Virus record (IMG/VR): IMGVR_UViG_3300005253_000186
Coordinates: 20,458 to 84,457 of that record
Length of the DNA: 64,000 bases
Source of the DNA: a virus
Reading direction: 5' to 3' (one strand)
Shown here: piece after piece, positions 50,025 through 59,118 of the stretch
Numbering within the stretch: position 1 is the stretch's first letter
How the letters are laid out: every line of letters begins with the position of its first letter
Notes under the pieces: model-generated
Database searches by the model: none
Seen by the model: only the letters and a program-made list of their open reading frames with translations
Told to the model about the DNA's origin: nothing
Position numbers and translations under genes: made by a program

Positions 50025-50797
50025 TCGCACTCAGGGACTCTGGAGTGCTGTCGGAAGACGACATGGCGAAGATCGCAGAGATGCGCGCCAATCTCATCGA
50101 GTCTTCTTCCGAGGACATGGGCGTATTCCTAAGCTCGATCGCTGACTCATTAAGATCCGTCTCGTTTTCCCCTGAAGACTTTGAGAAGGCCGCCCTACTT
50201 CTTAATGAAGAAGACGGCGATGAATACGAGAAGCTCGCCAAGGTCGATTGGGTATCCAAGATGGGGACGCTTAGCGGCGCCATGGCAGGGTTTGGCAAAT
50301 TCATCTCGAAGCACAAGAGCAAGATAACCCCGGCGTTCCTGGTTGGAATGGGACTCGCTCTTGGCGGCGGAGAGATCGTGGCGACCAGGGCGCAGGCCAA
50401 GGCGCTGACTTCGTCCTTGGGTCAGATAAAAGAGCAGTATCCAGAACTAAAGAAAGACAAGATGACAGACCAGCATTTTGAGGCCCTGTCAGCTTTCTCG
50501 CCTACCGTGGCCAAGAATCCCGTCGTTGCATCCAGTCTGCTCCTGAAGATGAAGCAGTGGGGATCGATCGATCACAAGACGATCCAGGATCTGATCTCTA
50601 TGGAGAGAGGCTTGCGAGACATGGGTCCTCGCGGCGGCGGCGTCGGAGACCTCTTGCAGTCTGCGGCTGCCGTACAGCAGCTCGTGGCGCCTGGCGAGGG
50701 CATCTTCGGTGGCGGAAGGCCGGCAAAAGCACAGTTCAATATTGGCGACCAGATCAGGATTGAGAACGTCGAGAGTATGAGCGTTCCGGGAGCATGA
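50003..50797 (+). CDS. virion-block protein
   Basis: 264 residues. Acidic helical N-terminus, EKLAKVDWVSK around 76-86 (candidate processing site), then a Gly/Ala hydrophobic segment (AFLVGMGLALGGGEIVATRA) and helical remainder. Possibly an internal head or membrane-interacting protein. Confidence 0.72.
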   Translation: MPLPEEVIALRDSGVLSEDDMAKIAEMRANLIESSSEDMGVFLSSIADSLRSVSFSPEDFEKAALLLNEEDGDEYEKLAKVDWVSKMGTLSGAMAGFGKFISKHKSKITPAFLVGMGLALGGGEIVATRAQAKALTSSLGQIKEQYPELKKDKMTDQHFEALSAFSPTVAKNPVVASSLLLKMKQWGSIDHKTIQDLISMERGLRDMGPRGGGVGDLLQSAAAVQQLVAPGEGIFGGGRPAKAQFNIGDQIRIENVESMSVPGA

Positions 50798-51141
50798 AGC
50801 TCGCGGTCTACAGAAGTAGATCGATGGGAACTGCTGACGTAGTTGGTAACGTCGTGGTGGACAAAGAAGGGGTTAAGATAACATCGGACACCAAGGAGCT
50901 CCTGAAGATAATCAGGATTTCTCTGAAGTCTCCGGCCAAGGTCAAGAGGATAAGAGGGAGATCGGCGACGAAACGAAAGCCCAGGGATGTGGCTGAGCAC
51001 GTTTCCAATTCTCTAAGACTCAGAATCTCAAGTCCTTACTGGATTGGTCCCAGGTTCATGGAGTTGGAACAACCCAAGTACGTGGAAGTGGTAGGACCAG
51101 CGGAACTAGAATATGCCGTCAATCCTATCGAAGTTGGCTAA
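50794..51141 (+). CDS. hypothetical virion-block protein
   Basis: 115 residues; beta-rich start then a basic middle (KVKRIRGRSATKRKPRD). Overlaps both neighbours. Confidence 0.7.
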   Translation: MKLAVYRSRSMGTADVVGNVVVDKEGVKITSDTKELLKIIRISLKSPAKVKRIRGRSATKRKPRDVAEHVSNSLRLRISSPYWIGPRFMELEQPKYVEVVGPAELEYAVNPIEVG

Positions 51142-51787
51142 CTATGACGAGTTCGACACGGCGGCTGGCGGTGGAACGAAGACGTACTGGAGAGGCTTTG
51201 AAAAGATCGTGCCGGCAGGAAAAGACGACATGGTCGGCAATCCAGACGGTCTCGGAGGCAACCGCACCAGGCCGCTGCCAGGAAAGTTGCAGAAAGACTC
51301 GTTCAAGAAGAAGGGCAAGAAGACAGAGTACTCGATGAAGAAGGTGGCCATCAAATTCTCGGCAGGTACGGTCGCCGGTCCGAAGAACACGATCAAGCAG
51401 ATGGGGAAAGTCACGTCTGGGTTCCCCATGAGCAAGATCTTCAAGACGACGCAGACGAAGCCAATTTCGGGAAGCGCACAACAGATGGTCAAAACTTCTG
51501 GAGACAATCAGATGGACTCATTTCTCATCAAGGGGTTTGCCGACGAGCTTCAGAAAGAAGCTGGAATCGGCCGCATGATCAAAGGTGTCGGGAAGTTGTG
51601 GAAACGAGTCGCGAAACCCATCGCTGGCCCAGGACTCACCGGGGCAAAGACCCGGAGAGAGCTGGCCGGCGAAGCGATTAAGGGCACCGTCGGCGCAACC
51701 AAGCAGATCATCAAGAAACATCCAGGAAAAGCTGGCCTGGCCGCTGGCGCCGGTGCTGGGTACATGCTGACGGGCAACAAAGAGTAG
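51113..51787 (+). CDS. basic virion-block protein
   Basis: 224 residues. N-terminus MPSILSKLANYDEF carries the K-L-A site; a second site is LQKEAG at ~150. Lys/Gly-rich, C-terminal Gly/Ala-rich segment (AGLAAGAGAGYMLTG). Confidence 0.72.
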   Translation: MPSILSKLANYDEFDTAAGGGTKTYWRGFEKIVPAGKDDMVGNPDGLGGNRTRPLPGKLQKDSFKKKGKKTEYSMKKVAIKFSAGTVAGPKNTIKQMGKVTSGFPMSKIFKTTQTKPISGSAQQMVKTSGDNQMDSFLIKGFADELQKEAGIGRMIKGVGKLWKRVAKPIAGPGLTGAKTRRELAGEAIKGTVGATKQIIKKHPGKAGLAAGAGAGYMLTGNKE

Positions 51788-51790
51788 AGA

Positions 51791-53788
51791 ATGTCACTCA
51801 CTAAATATATCCAGATCGACAGCCATCTTCCGGACGGAACTCCGGCGATCGAGCCGTTGCATTCGAGTCGTCTCATCAAGACGGCCTCGGTGACGAACTC
51901 GTTGATAAAGCAGGCTGCCGACGCTCTTCCCCAACGGGAAGATGGAATTTGGGTGCTTCTCAACGCCCTGGGCGCAGGCGAGTACTGGGGCAGCAATTCT
52001 AATGGCGACTATTTCCCTGAGGAATCGCTCAAGTATGCCTGTGACCTGTCGTATGATTGCCCCAAAGTTTACGACTACGGATTCAAGACCTTTGAGAAAT
52101 ATGCCTTCCCATATCGCCACCACGTCAACAAGGATCCCCGGAAGAGCGTCGGGGAGCGGGTGAAGCTGGCGGTCTGGAACGAAAACATGAAGCGGGTGGA
52201 GCTGATCCACTTCCTCCGCCGCTCATCCGAATTCGACGACTTTGGCGACATTATCAAGGTTGGCGCCCCGGATCTCGTCGAGCAGATTGAGAATGGCGAA
52301 ATCTGTTCGGTTAGCATGGGCTGCAAAGTTCCGTTCGACGTATGCAGCGTCTGCGGGAACCAGGCCAAAAACATTGCATCGTATTGCGATCATCTCAAAT
52401 ATGCGATGAACCAGGTCCTCGACAACGGCATTAAAGTTGCCGCGCACAATACGAGGCCCCGGTTCTTCGACATATCGTATGTCGAGAAAGGAGCCGAGAA
52501 GACGGCCAAGGTGCTCAAGAAGCTCGCTGCGTGTAAGGAGGAGGCTCAGCGACTGGGCAACCGGACTGTTATCTGGGTTGCAGAAGGCATCACTAGGGCA
52601 GAATCGAATCAGCAGGATTACTCTCTTCCTTCAGCTTTTTATGCGGAGCTCGTGAAGTCTGCCCAGCGCAAGAAAGAAGCGCAGGAAGAGCCGAAGAAGG
52701 CGGAAGAGAAGGCTGGAACGATCTCCAAAGTAGTGCCTTCTAACGTCGGGGCGGAGAGCGCTAATGGGCTCGCCGCCATCAACAAGGAAGTGGGCGCTCC
52801 GTTACTCAAAGCTATTGAGCCGGACATGCCCGAAGCTGTGATGAAGGTTCTGTCTCGCAGCCCACTTGGGGATGTATGCTCAACGATGACTGCCATGGGC
52901 ATGGCTCTCAAGCCGCACGAGATGCGACGAATCGTCATCATGAAGATCAAGGGCGGCAAGAGTCCTGATCAAATCGGGACCCCAGAGATCTCGGTTAATC
53001 GGGTTCGCCCCTCTCTTGCACGTCTACTGCATTCCCAGTTGGAGAAAAGATCAAGCCTGAGGGAGCCGATGCGCCGCCGTGTCCTGGATCTTCTGGCCAT
53101 GTCGCCAGATCAGATCATGGATAAAATCGCCGCAAACGATGAGGCCGCAAATCAAGAAGCTCTCATGCTTCAGGAATCTTCTCTGCTGGAGAAAGCAATC
53201 CCGCTGACGGCGTTGGCCGCGGCATTGTTCGCCCTCTACCGGAAGGGTGTAAAGGGAGCGAAAGTCCCGAAGTTCATTGAGAGTGCCTTTGCTAATCACC
53301 CAGAACTCCCGGCAGCAGTCGTGGGAGCGGGTATTGGTGGAGCATTTGGTCCTCTCGGCCGGATGATGGTCCGGAGTCTCGGCCAGGAAAAAACGGCAGG
53401 GAGGGCTCGCGAAGCCGCCCTGGTCGGCGGAGCGCTGTTGGCCCCTTATCTTTACTCTGGACACATTCAGGCGAAAGCCCTGAGAGGTGAACGGGTAACG
53501 AGGGGAGAGGTTGCTGCGGCCCGTAGTCCTGGGAAGATCGGACTGACTGCCGCTGGCTTGGTTGCCTACCGTAAACGTCTCGGTTCAAAGGCAAAACAGC
53601 TTGCGAAGGGACTGTTCAAGAAAGCTGAATCCAACTCCGGGTTGGATAACTTGTTCGAGAAGAGATCAAGCGCGCCGGTTCCAATTGAGGATTTCCTTCG
53701 ATATGGTTCCGACCCCGAGTTGGTCGATCTGGCGATCGCCGAGGGACTGCGCAAGGTTTCTGCTCGGTTGGAAACACTTGTAAGCTAA
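51791..53788 (+). CDS. prohead protease (S78-like) with zinc module and long C-terminal region
   Basis: 665 residues. Blocks match capsid-maturation proteases of the herpesvirus-assemblin/HK97 type: HHVNKDPRKSVGERV (His110/111, as in NHDPSRPIGRV) and ICSVSMGCKV (Ser173/175, as in SGLSIGF). EYWGSNSNGDYFP precedes. A zinc module follows (C185, C188, C199, H201). Residues ~270-665 may be scaffold; this part holds many K-[TILV]-A sites (EKTAKVLKKLAA, KTAG, KKAES), so the protein may process itself. It should cleave capsid and internal proteins during head maturation. Confidence 0.82.
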   Translation: MSLTKYIQIDSHLPDGTPAIEPLHSSRLIKTASVTNSLIKQAADALPQREDGIWVLLNALGAGEYWGSNSNGDYFPEESLKYACDLSYDCPKVYDYGFKTFEKYAFPYRHHVNKDPRKSVGERVKLAVWNENMKRVELIHFLRRSSEFDDFGDIIKVGAPDLVEQIENGEICSVSMGCKVPFDVCSVCGNQAKNIASYCDHLKYAMNQVLDNGIKVAAHNTRPRFFDISYVEKGAEKTAKVLKKLAACKEEAQRLGNRTVIWVAEGITRAESNQQDYSLPSAFYAELVKSAQRKKEAQEEPKKAEEKAGTISKVVPSNVGAESANGLAAINKEVGAPLLKAIEPDMPEAVMKVLSRSPLGDVCSTMTAMGMALKPHEMRRIVIMKIKGGKSPDQIGTPEISVNRVRPSLARLLHSQLEKRSSLREPMRRRVLDLLAMSPDQIMDKIAANDEAANQEALMLQESSLLEKAIPLTALAAALFALYRKGVKGAKVPKFIESAFANHPELPAAVVGAGIGGAFGPLGRMMVRSLGQEKTAGRAREAALVGGALLAPYLYSGHIQAKALRGERVTRGEVAAARSPGKIGLTAAGLVAYRKRLGSKAKQLAKGLFKKAESNSGLDNLFEKRSSAPVPIEDFLRYGSDPELVDLAIAEGLRKVSARLETLVS

Positions 53789-53809
53789 ACATTGTAAAGG
53801 AGAAGTCAG

Positions 53810-54445
53810 ATGCGCATGGACGAAATTCTTGCCCAATTGATGGGGGAGGATGAGACCGAAAAAAATGCCTCTGAGCAGGCCACTTCAGAAGACAGCGTGA
53901 TCGCAACGATTGCGTCGGCGCTGAGCGATGAAGAGGTTGCAGAGGTAGAGAAGATCGCGTCCAGTCTTGAGCAGGAGAAGCTTGCTGAAGATTACGTGAC
54001 GCTCGGTCGATTCCTGGCCCGTGGATTCCACGACGAGCTTGGCAAGATCGCTGGCAGCGAGAAGAATGCTGCGGGCGGAGCCGTCACGGGATTCGGTGGA
54101 ACAGCCGGCGGCCCTGATGGCATGAAGGGTATGACCGGAACGGCCTACACGTCTCCCGGCGCCCCGGGCAACAAAACGATCGCCGCGGGTGGCGACACGT
54201 CTCCGGGTGCAAATAGCGCCGAGCCTGGCCCCAAGGCACCGAATGCAGAAGGCCAGAGTTACACGACGCCACAGGACGGCTCGAACGTCCTCGCCAAGAT
54301 CAAGGCGACGGTCGATCAGGTTCACCAGCCAATGAGCGCCACCAAAAAGCAGGATGCAATGGGCATGCTGCACAAGATCGTGGATGCGGCGAAGCAACAG
54401 AAGCGCAAGCAGCATCCAGCAGAGGTCCCAAGCAACCTGACGTAG
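53810..54445 (+). CDS. scaffold-like/internal head protein
   Basis: 211 residues after AAAGGAGAAGTCAG. Acidic helical N-terminus with VEKIASS, EKLAEDY and LGKIAGSEKN sites, a Gly/Pro/Ser/Thr-rich middle and a helical basic end. Position between protease and capsid protein and the number of candidate cleavage sites suggest a scaffold or internal protein. Confidence 0.7.
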   Translation: MRMDEILAQLMGEDETEKNASEQATSEDSVIATIASALSDEEVAEVEKIASSLEQEKLAEDYVTLGRFLARGFHDELGKIAGSEKNAAGGAVTGFGGTAGGPDGMKGMTGTAYTSPGAPGNKTIAAGGDTSPGANSAEPGPKAPNAEGQSYTTPQDGSNVLAKIKATVDQVHQPMSATKKQDAMGMLHKIVDAAKQQKRKQHPAEVPSNLT

Positions 54446-54481
54446 TCGAGATTCAATCAGGTTCCAAATAGGAGACTAAAG

Positions 54482-54895
54482 ATGAGCCTGCAAGACATTT
54501 ACAACGCTACCTACGCGGGTGGCGAAAGCGCAAGCGGAGAGTCCGAGAAGACCGCCGACGACAAAGCGGTTGAAGAGGCTCTTGCCAAGTTCGACGAAGA
54601 CCAGTGCGCCAAGTTGGCGGCGACCGCCACCTTGATGGACACCTTCGGCATGGAGTTTAAGTCTGGCGCCGAGAAAATCGCTGCTGCCTGCAACCTCATC
54701 GATCACCTCTCAGAGGACGATGGTGAGACGGCAACGTCTGAGAAGACGGCAAGCGACGACGAGGCCCAGGCGAAAGAACTGGACGCCGCTGGCCGCATCA
54801 TGGCCCAGGGGTTCATGGCCGAGCTCGACGATGCAGAGAAGACTGCGTCTGAAAAGCCGCCTGCCGGTTCGTTCGCGACGATCTTAGGCTCGTAG
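54482..54895 (+). CDS. acidic internal/scaffold-like protein
   Basis: 137 residues after AGGAGACTAAAG. Very acidic; five K-[TI]-A sites (SEKTADD, AEKIAAA, SEKTASD, AEKTASE and CAKLAAT). Composition like a degradable scaffold core. Confidence 0.72.
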   Translation: MSLQDIYNATYAGGESASGESEKTADDKAVEEALAKFDEDQCAKLAATATLMDTFGMEFKSGAEKIAAACNLIDHLSEDDGETATSEKTASDDEAQAKELDAAGRIMAQGFMAELDDAEKTASEKPPAGSFATILGS

Positions 54896-54907
54896 TTCCT
54901 GGAATCC

Positions 54908-54942
54908 GGGGAGGTGGAGTCCAAGCTCCGCCTCCCCGGGAC
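54908..54942 (+). other. strong intergenic RNA hairpin
   Basis: CCGGGGAGG-GGAG pairs with CTCC-CCTCCCCGG around TCCAAG. No U-run, so more likely message stabilisation or processing than termination. Confidence 0.55.
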
Positions 54943-54954
54943 GAGGAAGAAAAG

Positions 54955-55239
54955 ATGGCTATAGCGAAACTCAAAAAAGCGATTCCCTACGCAGCAGCAG
55001 TCCTCGGCGGCGCAGGGCTTGGCGGCGCCCTCGGTTACGGAAAGGGCAAGAAGAGTGGAACTAAGAGGGGACGTGAACAGGGCGCCATTGCTGCTGCTCG
55101 CCATTTTCGTAGAGGGGCGAACATCAGAAATAGGGCCTTGCAGGTATTTTCGGTTCGGAACCAGCAACTCTCCAGGCAGAACCGAGCGCTGAGGAACCGA
55201 ATCGGTGAGTTGGCCTCGGAAAGGAAACGGGCGACATGA
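54955..55239 (+). CDS. basic Gly/Ala-rich virion-block protein
   Basis: 94 residues: AAAVLGGAGLGGALGYGKGKK hydrophobic-glycine segment, then Arg-rich helix. Resembles other small basic proteins in the block. Confidence 0.7.
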   Translation: MAIAKLKKAIPYAAAVLGGAGLGGALGYGKGKKSGTKRGREQGAIAAARHFRRGANIRNRALQVFSVRNQQLSRQNRALRNRIGELASERKRAT

Positions 55240-55631
55240 TCAGCAAAGTCCCAACAGTTGAGCAACTTGTCCAGGCCGCAATCGGCGATGCTGACTCGTT
55301 CGAGGTTGGCGAACCGCCAGTCGAGAAAATCGCGTCTACCAAAGCGGCGGGGAACGATGACGGCCTCGATCTGTTTGAGAAGACGGCCAGAGAACTTGAG
55401 TCCTGGGCCGATCAGGCTGAGTCCAATCAAGAAGAATTCGAGAAAGTAGCTTCTGCGAAAAAGGAGCAGGACACACACGACGCCATCTTGAAGTTGGCGA
55501 TGGCGAGCACAGTGCTGCACACTCTCCACGAATTGGATGAACATGGCCAGCTAGGTCGGCTCGTGGAGAAAAATGAATGTTCGAATCAGCTAACTGGCCG
55601 TGAGCGCGTACTGCAACTTCTGGGGCAGTAG
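55236..55631 (+). CDS. acidic virion-block protein
   Basis: 131 residues with three candidate processing sites (VEKIASTK, FEKTAREL, FEKVASAK). Helical. Confidence 0.7.
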   Translation: MISKVPTVEQLVQAAIGDADSFEVGEPPVEKIASTKAAGNDDGLDLFEKTARELESWADQAESNQEEFEKVASAKKEQDTHDAILKLAMASTVLHTLHELDEHGQLGRLVEKNECSNQLTGRERVLQLLGQ

Positions 55632-55653
55632 CCGGCTAAGGAGATCGATTACG

Positions 55654-56037
55654 ATGAGCGATAAAAATAACATGGGTCCCGAGCTCGCCAGAAAGGTCTC
55701 AACTTGTTTGCGGAAATACGCTGATCTCCAGTCGGAGAACAAGCGTCTTACAGACAACCAGGAAAAGCTCGCTGGTGAGCGAGACAACGCAAGAAAGGAG
55801 GTAGAGGCGTGCATAGCGGTCCTTGATGGGATTCGGGACGGCGTCATTGACCCGGAGGACTATGAGGAGAAGGTGGCGGAACTCAAAGACCTGCCGGGCT
55901 CCTCCGTTAAGACGGCGTCTCCAACTGGACAGACGCCCGTGGTACATGCTGGAATCGGCAAGGTCCATACCAAGTTGGCTTCGAGCGAAGCCGGGGAACT
56001 GGACCCGCTTTCAGCGTTTCTACTTGGTGCTGAATAG
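55654..56037 (+). CDS. coiled-coil virion-block protein
   Basis: 127 residues from the ATG after AAGGAGATCGATTACG. Coiled coil (about 20-60), then a linker with VKTASPT and TKLASSE sites. Possibly scaffold. Confidence 0.7.
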   Translation: MSDKNNMGPELARKVSTCLRKYADLQSENKRLTDNQEKLAGERDNARKEVEACIAVLDGIRDGVIDPEDYEEKVAELKDLPGSSVKTASPTGQTPVVHAGIGKVHTKLASSEAGELDPLSAFLLGAE

Positions 56038-56071
56038 CCGGAACGGCCGGCTGAGATAAAGGAGAATCATC

Positions 56072-56524
56072 ATGGCAAGCAGCGGAGCTCTCTTCTTGAA
56101 GACGAAGCTAGAGGGTCTCGTCCGCCTGAACCTGCCGGTCGCTGCCGGCGAAAGCATTGTTGAGGGTGAGTGGTTTACCCGCAATGCAGGTGGTGAGGCG
56201 GTCAAGACGACTGGTCCTGTGAACATCGCGTATGTGACGTTTGCTGGAACGGATCGTCCGGACTCTCGCAACACGCAGGACGACCCGATTGAGGGTCTCG
56301 GCTCTCCAGTCGAGATCTCGACCGGTGGCGTCACGGGCCTCCAGGGCGACTATCGGGCCGACGTAAGCAACGTTGGCTTCGATGACGGCCAATCCTACAC
56401 CCAGGACGATGCTCTGATGGTGACGAGCGGCAAGCTCACGCCACAGACTTCAACCAACCCGACCAAGGCTTTTGTGGAAATTGCCGTCGGGGCAGACAAC
56501 CGACTTCACTTCACCACGGCTTAG
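56072..56524 (+). CDS. head decoration-like protein
   Basis: 150 residues immediately upstream of the capsid gene. Beta-rich, with VAAGESIVEGEWFTR and a Gly/Asp-rich middle, the usual pattern of capsid decoration/stabilisation proteins. No K-[LIVT]-A site, consistent with an exterior protein that escapes processing. Confidence 0.72.
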   Translation: MASSGALFLKTKLEGLVRLNLPVAAGESIVEGEWFTRNAGGEAVKTTGPVNIAYVTFAGTDRPDSRNTQDDPIEGLGSPVEISTGGVTGLQGDYRADVSNVGFDDGQSYTQDDALMVTSGKLTPQTSTNPTKAFVEIAVGADNRLHFTTA

Positions 56525-56559
56525 GTCGAGGCTGAAACCAGTCAGGAAGGAGAACAGTA

Positions 56560-57468
56560 ATGTCAGATGGTGCAAATGCGATGGCTGCGAACGCCTCGAC
56601 GATTAACGCACTGTTCGGTGAAGCACTGAACGATCCCAGTGAGATCGTCAAGCTTGCCGCAGCAGGTGGTGCGTTCATTCGTGCCCGGCTCCGTGAGTTG
56701 TCGTTCCTGCGGAAGATCATCCCGCCTGTGATGGTCACCAAGCAAGACACTCAGCGCTCGACGCTGCATGACGGTCTGGTCAAGATCGTGGACATTGAGC
56801 CTGAGTCGAAGGCCATGCCCATCACGTGGCGCGGCGAGCCGGATGCCAGGTATGTTACTGGTCCTCGGTATCAAGTGAACTTCTTCAGTATTTCCAGTGA
56901 GAAGTTCGAGAAGACGGAGCAGGAGCTCCTGTCCTACGAGTCTCCGATCACGAAGATCATTGAGGAGAACTCGGTCAAGGACATTCAAGAGGAAGAGGAT
57001 CGCACCTTCCTCGCGCACGTCGATGCCGCAATTGGCATCTCGGGCAACAGCTCCGGCGTGACCGATACGCGGGTTACCCGGAACGCGCTCACCCAGCTCA
57101 TCAAGATCATCACGGGCAAAAAGCTCAAGGTTGATCTGTTCCTGATGACGCAGGAAGACTTCGCGGACGTGCTGGCCTTCGAGGCCACGGACGTTGGTGA
57201 TCGTGTCGCGTCCGAGATCACGGTCGACGGCTACAAGTACAATACCCTCCTGGGGTACAAGCTTGTGACCACGATCAAGAACGACATTGTTCTTCCCAAG
57301 AACCTCTACGGGTTCGCGGCGCCGCAGTTCCTCGGGAACTTCTTCATTTTGAATCAGACGAAGTTCTGGATCAACAAGCGTGCGAATCTGGTCGAGTGGC
57401 AGAGCTGGGAAGACATTGCTGTTGGCATCGCCAACGTCAATGGCGTGGCAAGGATCACTTTGTCGTAG
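56560..57468 (+). CDS. major capsid protein
   Basis: 302 residues after AAGGAGAACAGTA. HK97-like composition: helical N-terminal ~35 residues, then RELSFLRKIIPPVMVTKQDT, PITWRGEPDARYVTGPRYQV, a central VDLFLMTQEDFADVLAF helix, and NVNGVARITLS end. At residues 28-33 it has EIVKLA followed by AAGG, which fits the proposed prohead-protease site and would remove a delta-like N-terminus. Forms the icosahedral shell. Confidence 0.88.
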   Translation: MSDGANAMAANASTINALFGEALNDPSEIVKLAAAGGAFIRARLRELSFLRKIIPPVMVTKQDTQRSTLHDGLVKIVDIEPESKAMPITWRGEPDARYVTGPRYQVNFFSISSEKFEKTEQELLSYESPITKIIEENSVKDIQEEEDRTFLAHVDAAIGISGNSSGVTDTRVTRNALTQLIKIITGKKLKVDLFLMTQEDFADVLAFEATDVGDRVASEITVDGYKYNTLLGYKLVTTIKNDIVLPKNLYGFAAPQFLGNFFILNQTKFWINKRANLVEWQSWEDIAVGIANVNGVARITLS

Positions 57469-57626
57469 TTCACCACGGTGCCACGCGGTCCCCCACGCGG
57501 ATAGGCGCCGGGATGGTGGGGAGGGGAGTAAAATCCTTCCCCACCTTCCGAACTACACGCGACTTCTGGCAATCGGGGTCTCCCGACGGTCGCTTGTAGT
57601 CCACCACGGGAAGGAGGCGAAGAAGA
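57469..57626 (+). other. 158-bp leader/intergenic region after the capsid gene
   Basis: No gene. Contains hairpin GGTGGGGA/TTCCCCACC (57513-57544) and a second CCACGCGG repeat pair. Lacks a U-run. May limit read-through or stabilise capsid mRNA. Confidence 0.5.
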
Positions 57627-58316
57627 ATGGCGATTAGCGGAAGCAGGGTCAGGGTCACGAATATTTCCGATGAGCATATCGGACTATCCCGTCCATCATC
57701 AGCCTTCCTGAGAAGGAAGGGGTATAAGCCAGCCAATTTGACCTGGGCAACATTCCCGGCGGAATGGGTTGATGATGCGATGCGCGCCCTTGAAGTCCAG
57801 GGCAGGATCTTAATTCACAACCTAGATGAGAAGGGAAGGGTCGTCCGCGAGGAGAAGCCTCAGGCAGACCCGGAAGGGGACCAGGACAAGGCCCCGGAAG
57901 ACACCGTCGTTGCACTCAAGGAAAGCGAAGACGACGAGCCCGGCGACGACAATCCTGATGGGTCCGAGGTTATTGTCGAAGACGAGGCTCCGAAAGTTTC
58001 CGACAGCGCGGTCGTCAATCTAACGCCTGAGCCGAAAGATGCGACCGTCCCCACGGTATCGTCCGGTCTTGACGGCGATCCGGTGAGCGAGAATATCCCA
58101 GACGGGTCGGACGGCGACCTCCCTCCCGCAGATACAGAAAAAAGTAGCCCTGAAGACGGCGATGACGAAGCGGTAAAATACACAAAGAGCGCCCTCAGGA
58201 AGATGAACCTGCGCGGACTCCGAGAAGTCCTGGAGGACCGCGAGATCAACATCGACAGCACACGCAAGGACCCGATCATCGAGGCCATTCTGGATCACCA
58301 GAACCTGGGAGCATAG
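57627..58316 (+). CDS. acidic protein with C-terminal SAP-like motif
   Basis: 229 residues. Structured N-terminus to ~75, a long Asp/Glu/Pro/Ser linker, and a C-terminal helix-extended-helix (SALRKMNLRGLREVLEDREI ... DPIIEAILDHQN) like SAP/Rho-N domains found near capsid genes in many phages. Probably a head-completion or DNA-contacting protein. Confidence 0.72.
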   Translation: MAISGSRVRVTNISDEHIGLSRPSSAFLRRKGYKPANLTWATFPAEWVDDAMRALEVQGRILIHNLDEKGRVVREEKPQADPEGDQDKAPEDTVVALKESEDDEPGDDNPDGSEVIVEDEAPKVSDSAVVNLTPEPKDATVPTVSSGLDGDPVSENIPDGSDGDLPPADTEKSSPEDGDDEAVKYTKSALRKMNLRGLREVLEDREINIDSTRKDPIIEAILDHQNLGA

Positions 58317-58320
58317 GTAA

Positions 58321-58836
58321 ATGCCTATCCCGCAGGAAACAGTCGGGATCAAGATCGGAGATCCCGGTAAGAACGAGAAGAAGGGTGCCGTCCTGGTCAG
58401 GAGACTCCGGGCGTACATTCGAGATGATCCGGTCATCAATGAGTTAATCGAAGGCAAGGAATCCGGGGACGGACAACTCAAAGAGGCCATCCTGGATGCG
58501 ATCGAGGATTGGAACGACACGCAGCCGCCTCTGGCGCGGATCAATATCCTGACCCATCCTTCGGATCGGCTCCTGATCCGCGGCGCCGCTATCGAGGTCC
58601 TGCACTCGGCAGGAATCTTGCAGTCCAGGAACCGGCTGGACTACAATGATGGCGGCATCGTTGTGCGGGACAAGGACAAGGCCCCGGACTACCAGGCCTG
58701 GATCAGCCATCTGGTCCGGGACTACGAGACCAAGAAGATCAACCTGAAGAAGAGCCTGAACATTTCGCTCGGATTCGGGTCAGTCCCGTCTGAGTACAGC
58801 GGGAATAACAGGAACGACGACGACAATTTCTTCTAG
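58321..58836 (+). CDS. head-completion-like protein
   Basis: 171 residues. Helical start, LARINILTHPSDRLLIRGAA and LDYNDGGIVVRDKDKAPDYQ. The latter is the usual wording of head-proximal structural proteins that lie just after the capsid gene. Role inferred from position. Confidence 0.68.
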   Translation: MPIPQETVGIKIGDPGKNEKKGAVLVRRLRAYIRDDPVINELIEGKESGDGQLKEAILDAIEDWNDTQPPLARINILTHPSDRLLIRGAAIEVLHSAGILQSRNRLDYNDGGIVVRDKDKAPDYQAWISHLVRDYETKKINLKKSLNISLGFGSVPSEYSGNNRNDDDNFF

Positions 58837-58845
58837 GAGAGATCC

Positions 58846-59115
58846 ATGAATCTGATTGAGAAACTCGCAGCGAAAAATGGTCCAGATAAGAAACTCAGCA
58901 CATACATCCGCGGCGCGCACACCGGTGTGAGTGGCGCTTATGGAGCGGCAGGCGGAGGTTTTATCGGGCATTTACTCGGCAAAGGCGCGAAAACCAAGGC
59001 CGGTCGAATCGCGGCGACAGCGGCTGGAGTCCTGGGCGGCGGTGCTGCTGGAGTAGGTCTGGCAAAATCTCACCGCCGCATTGGGCGAGCTCTATACGAG
59101 AAGCCAGGTAAGTAA
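58846..59115 (+). CDS. IEKLA-leader protein 1
   Basis: 89 residues starting MNLIEKLAAKNG, then a Gly/Ala-rich hydrophobic body and a basic end. First of seven proteins with the M-x(1-4)-IEK-[LIV]-A start. Preceded by AGGAGAGATCC. Confidence 0.75.
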   Translation: MNLIEKLAAKNGPDKKLSTYIRGAHTGVSGAYGAAGGGFIGHLLGKGAKTKAGRIAATAAGVLGGGAAGVGLAKSHRRIGRALYEKPGK

Positions 59116-59118
59116 CAA

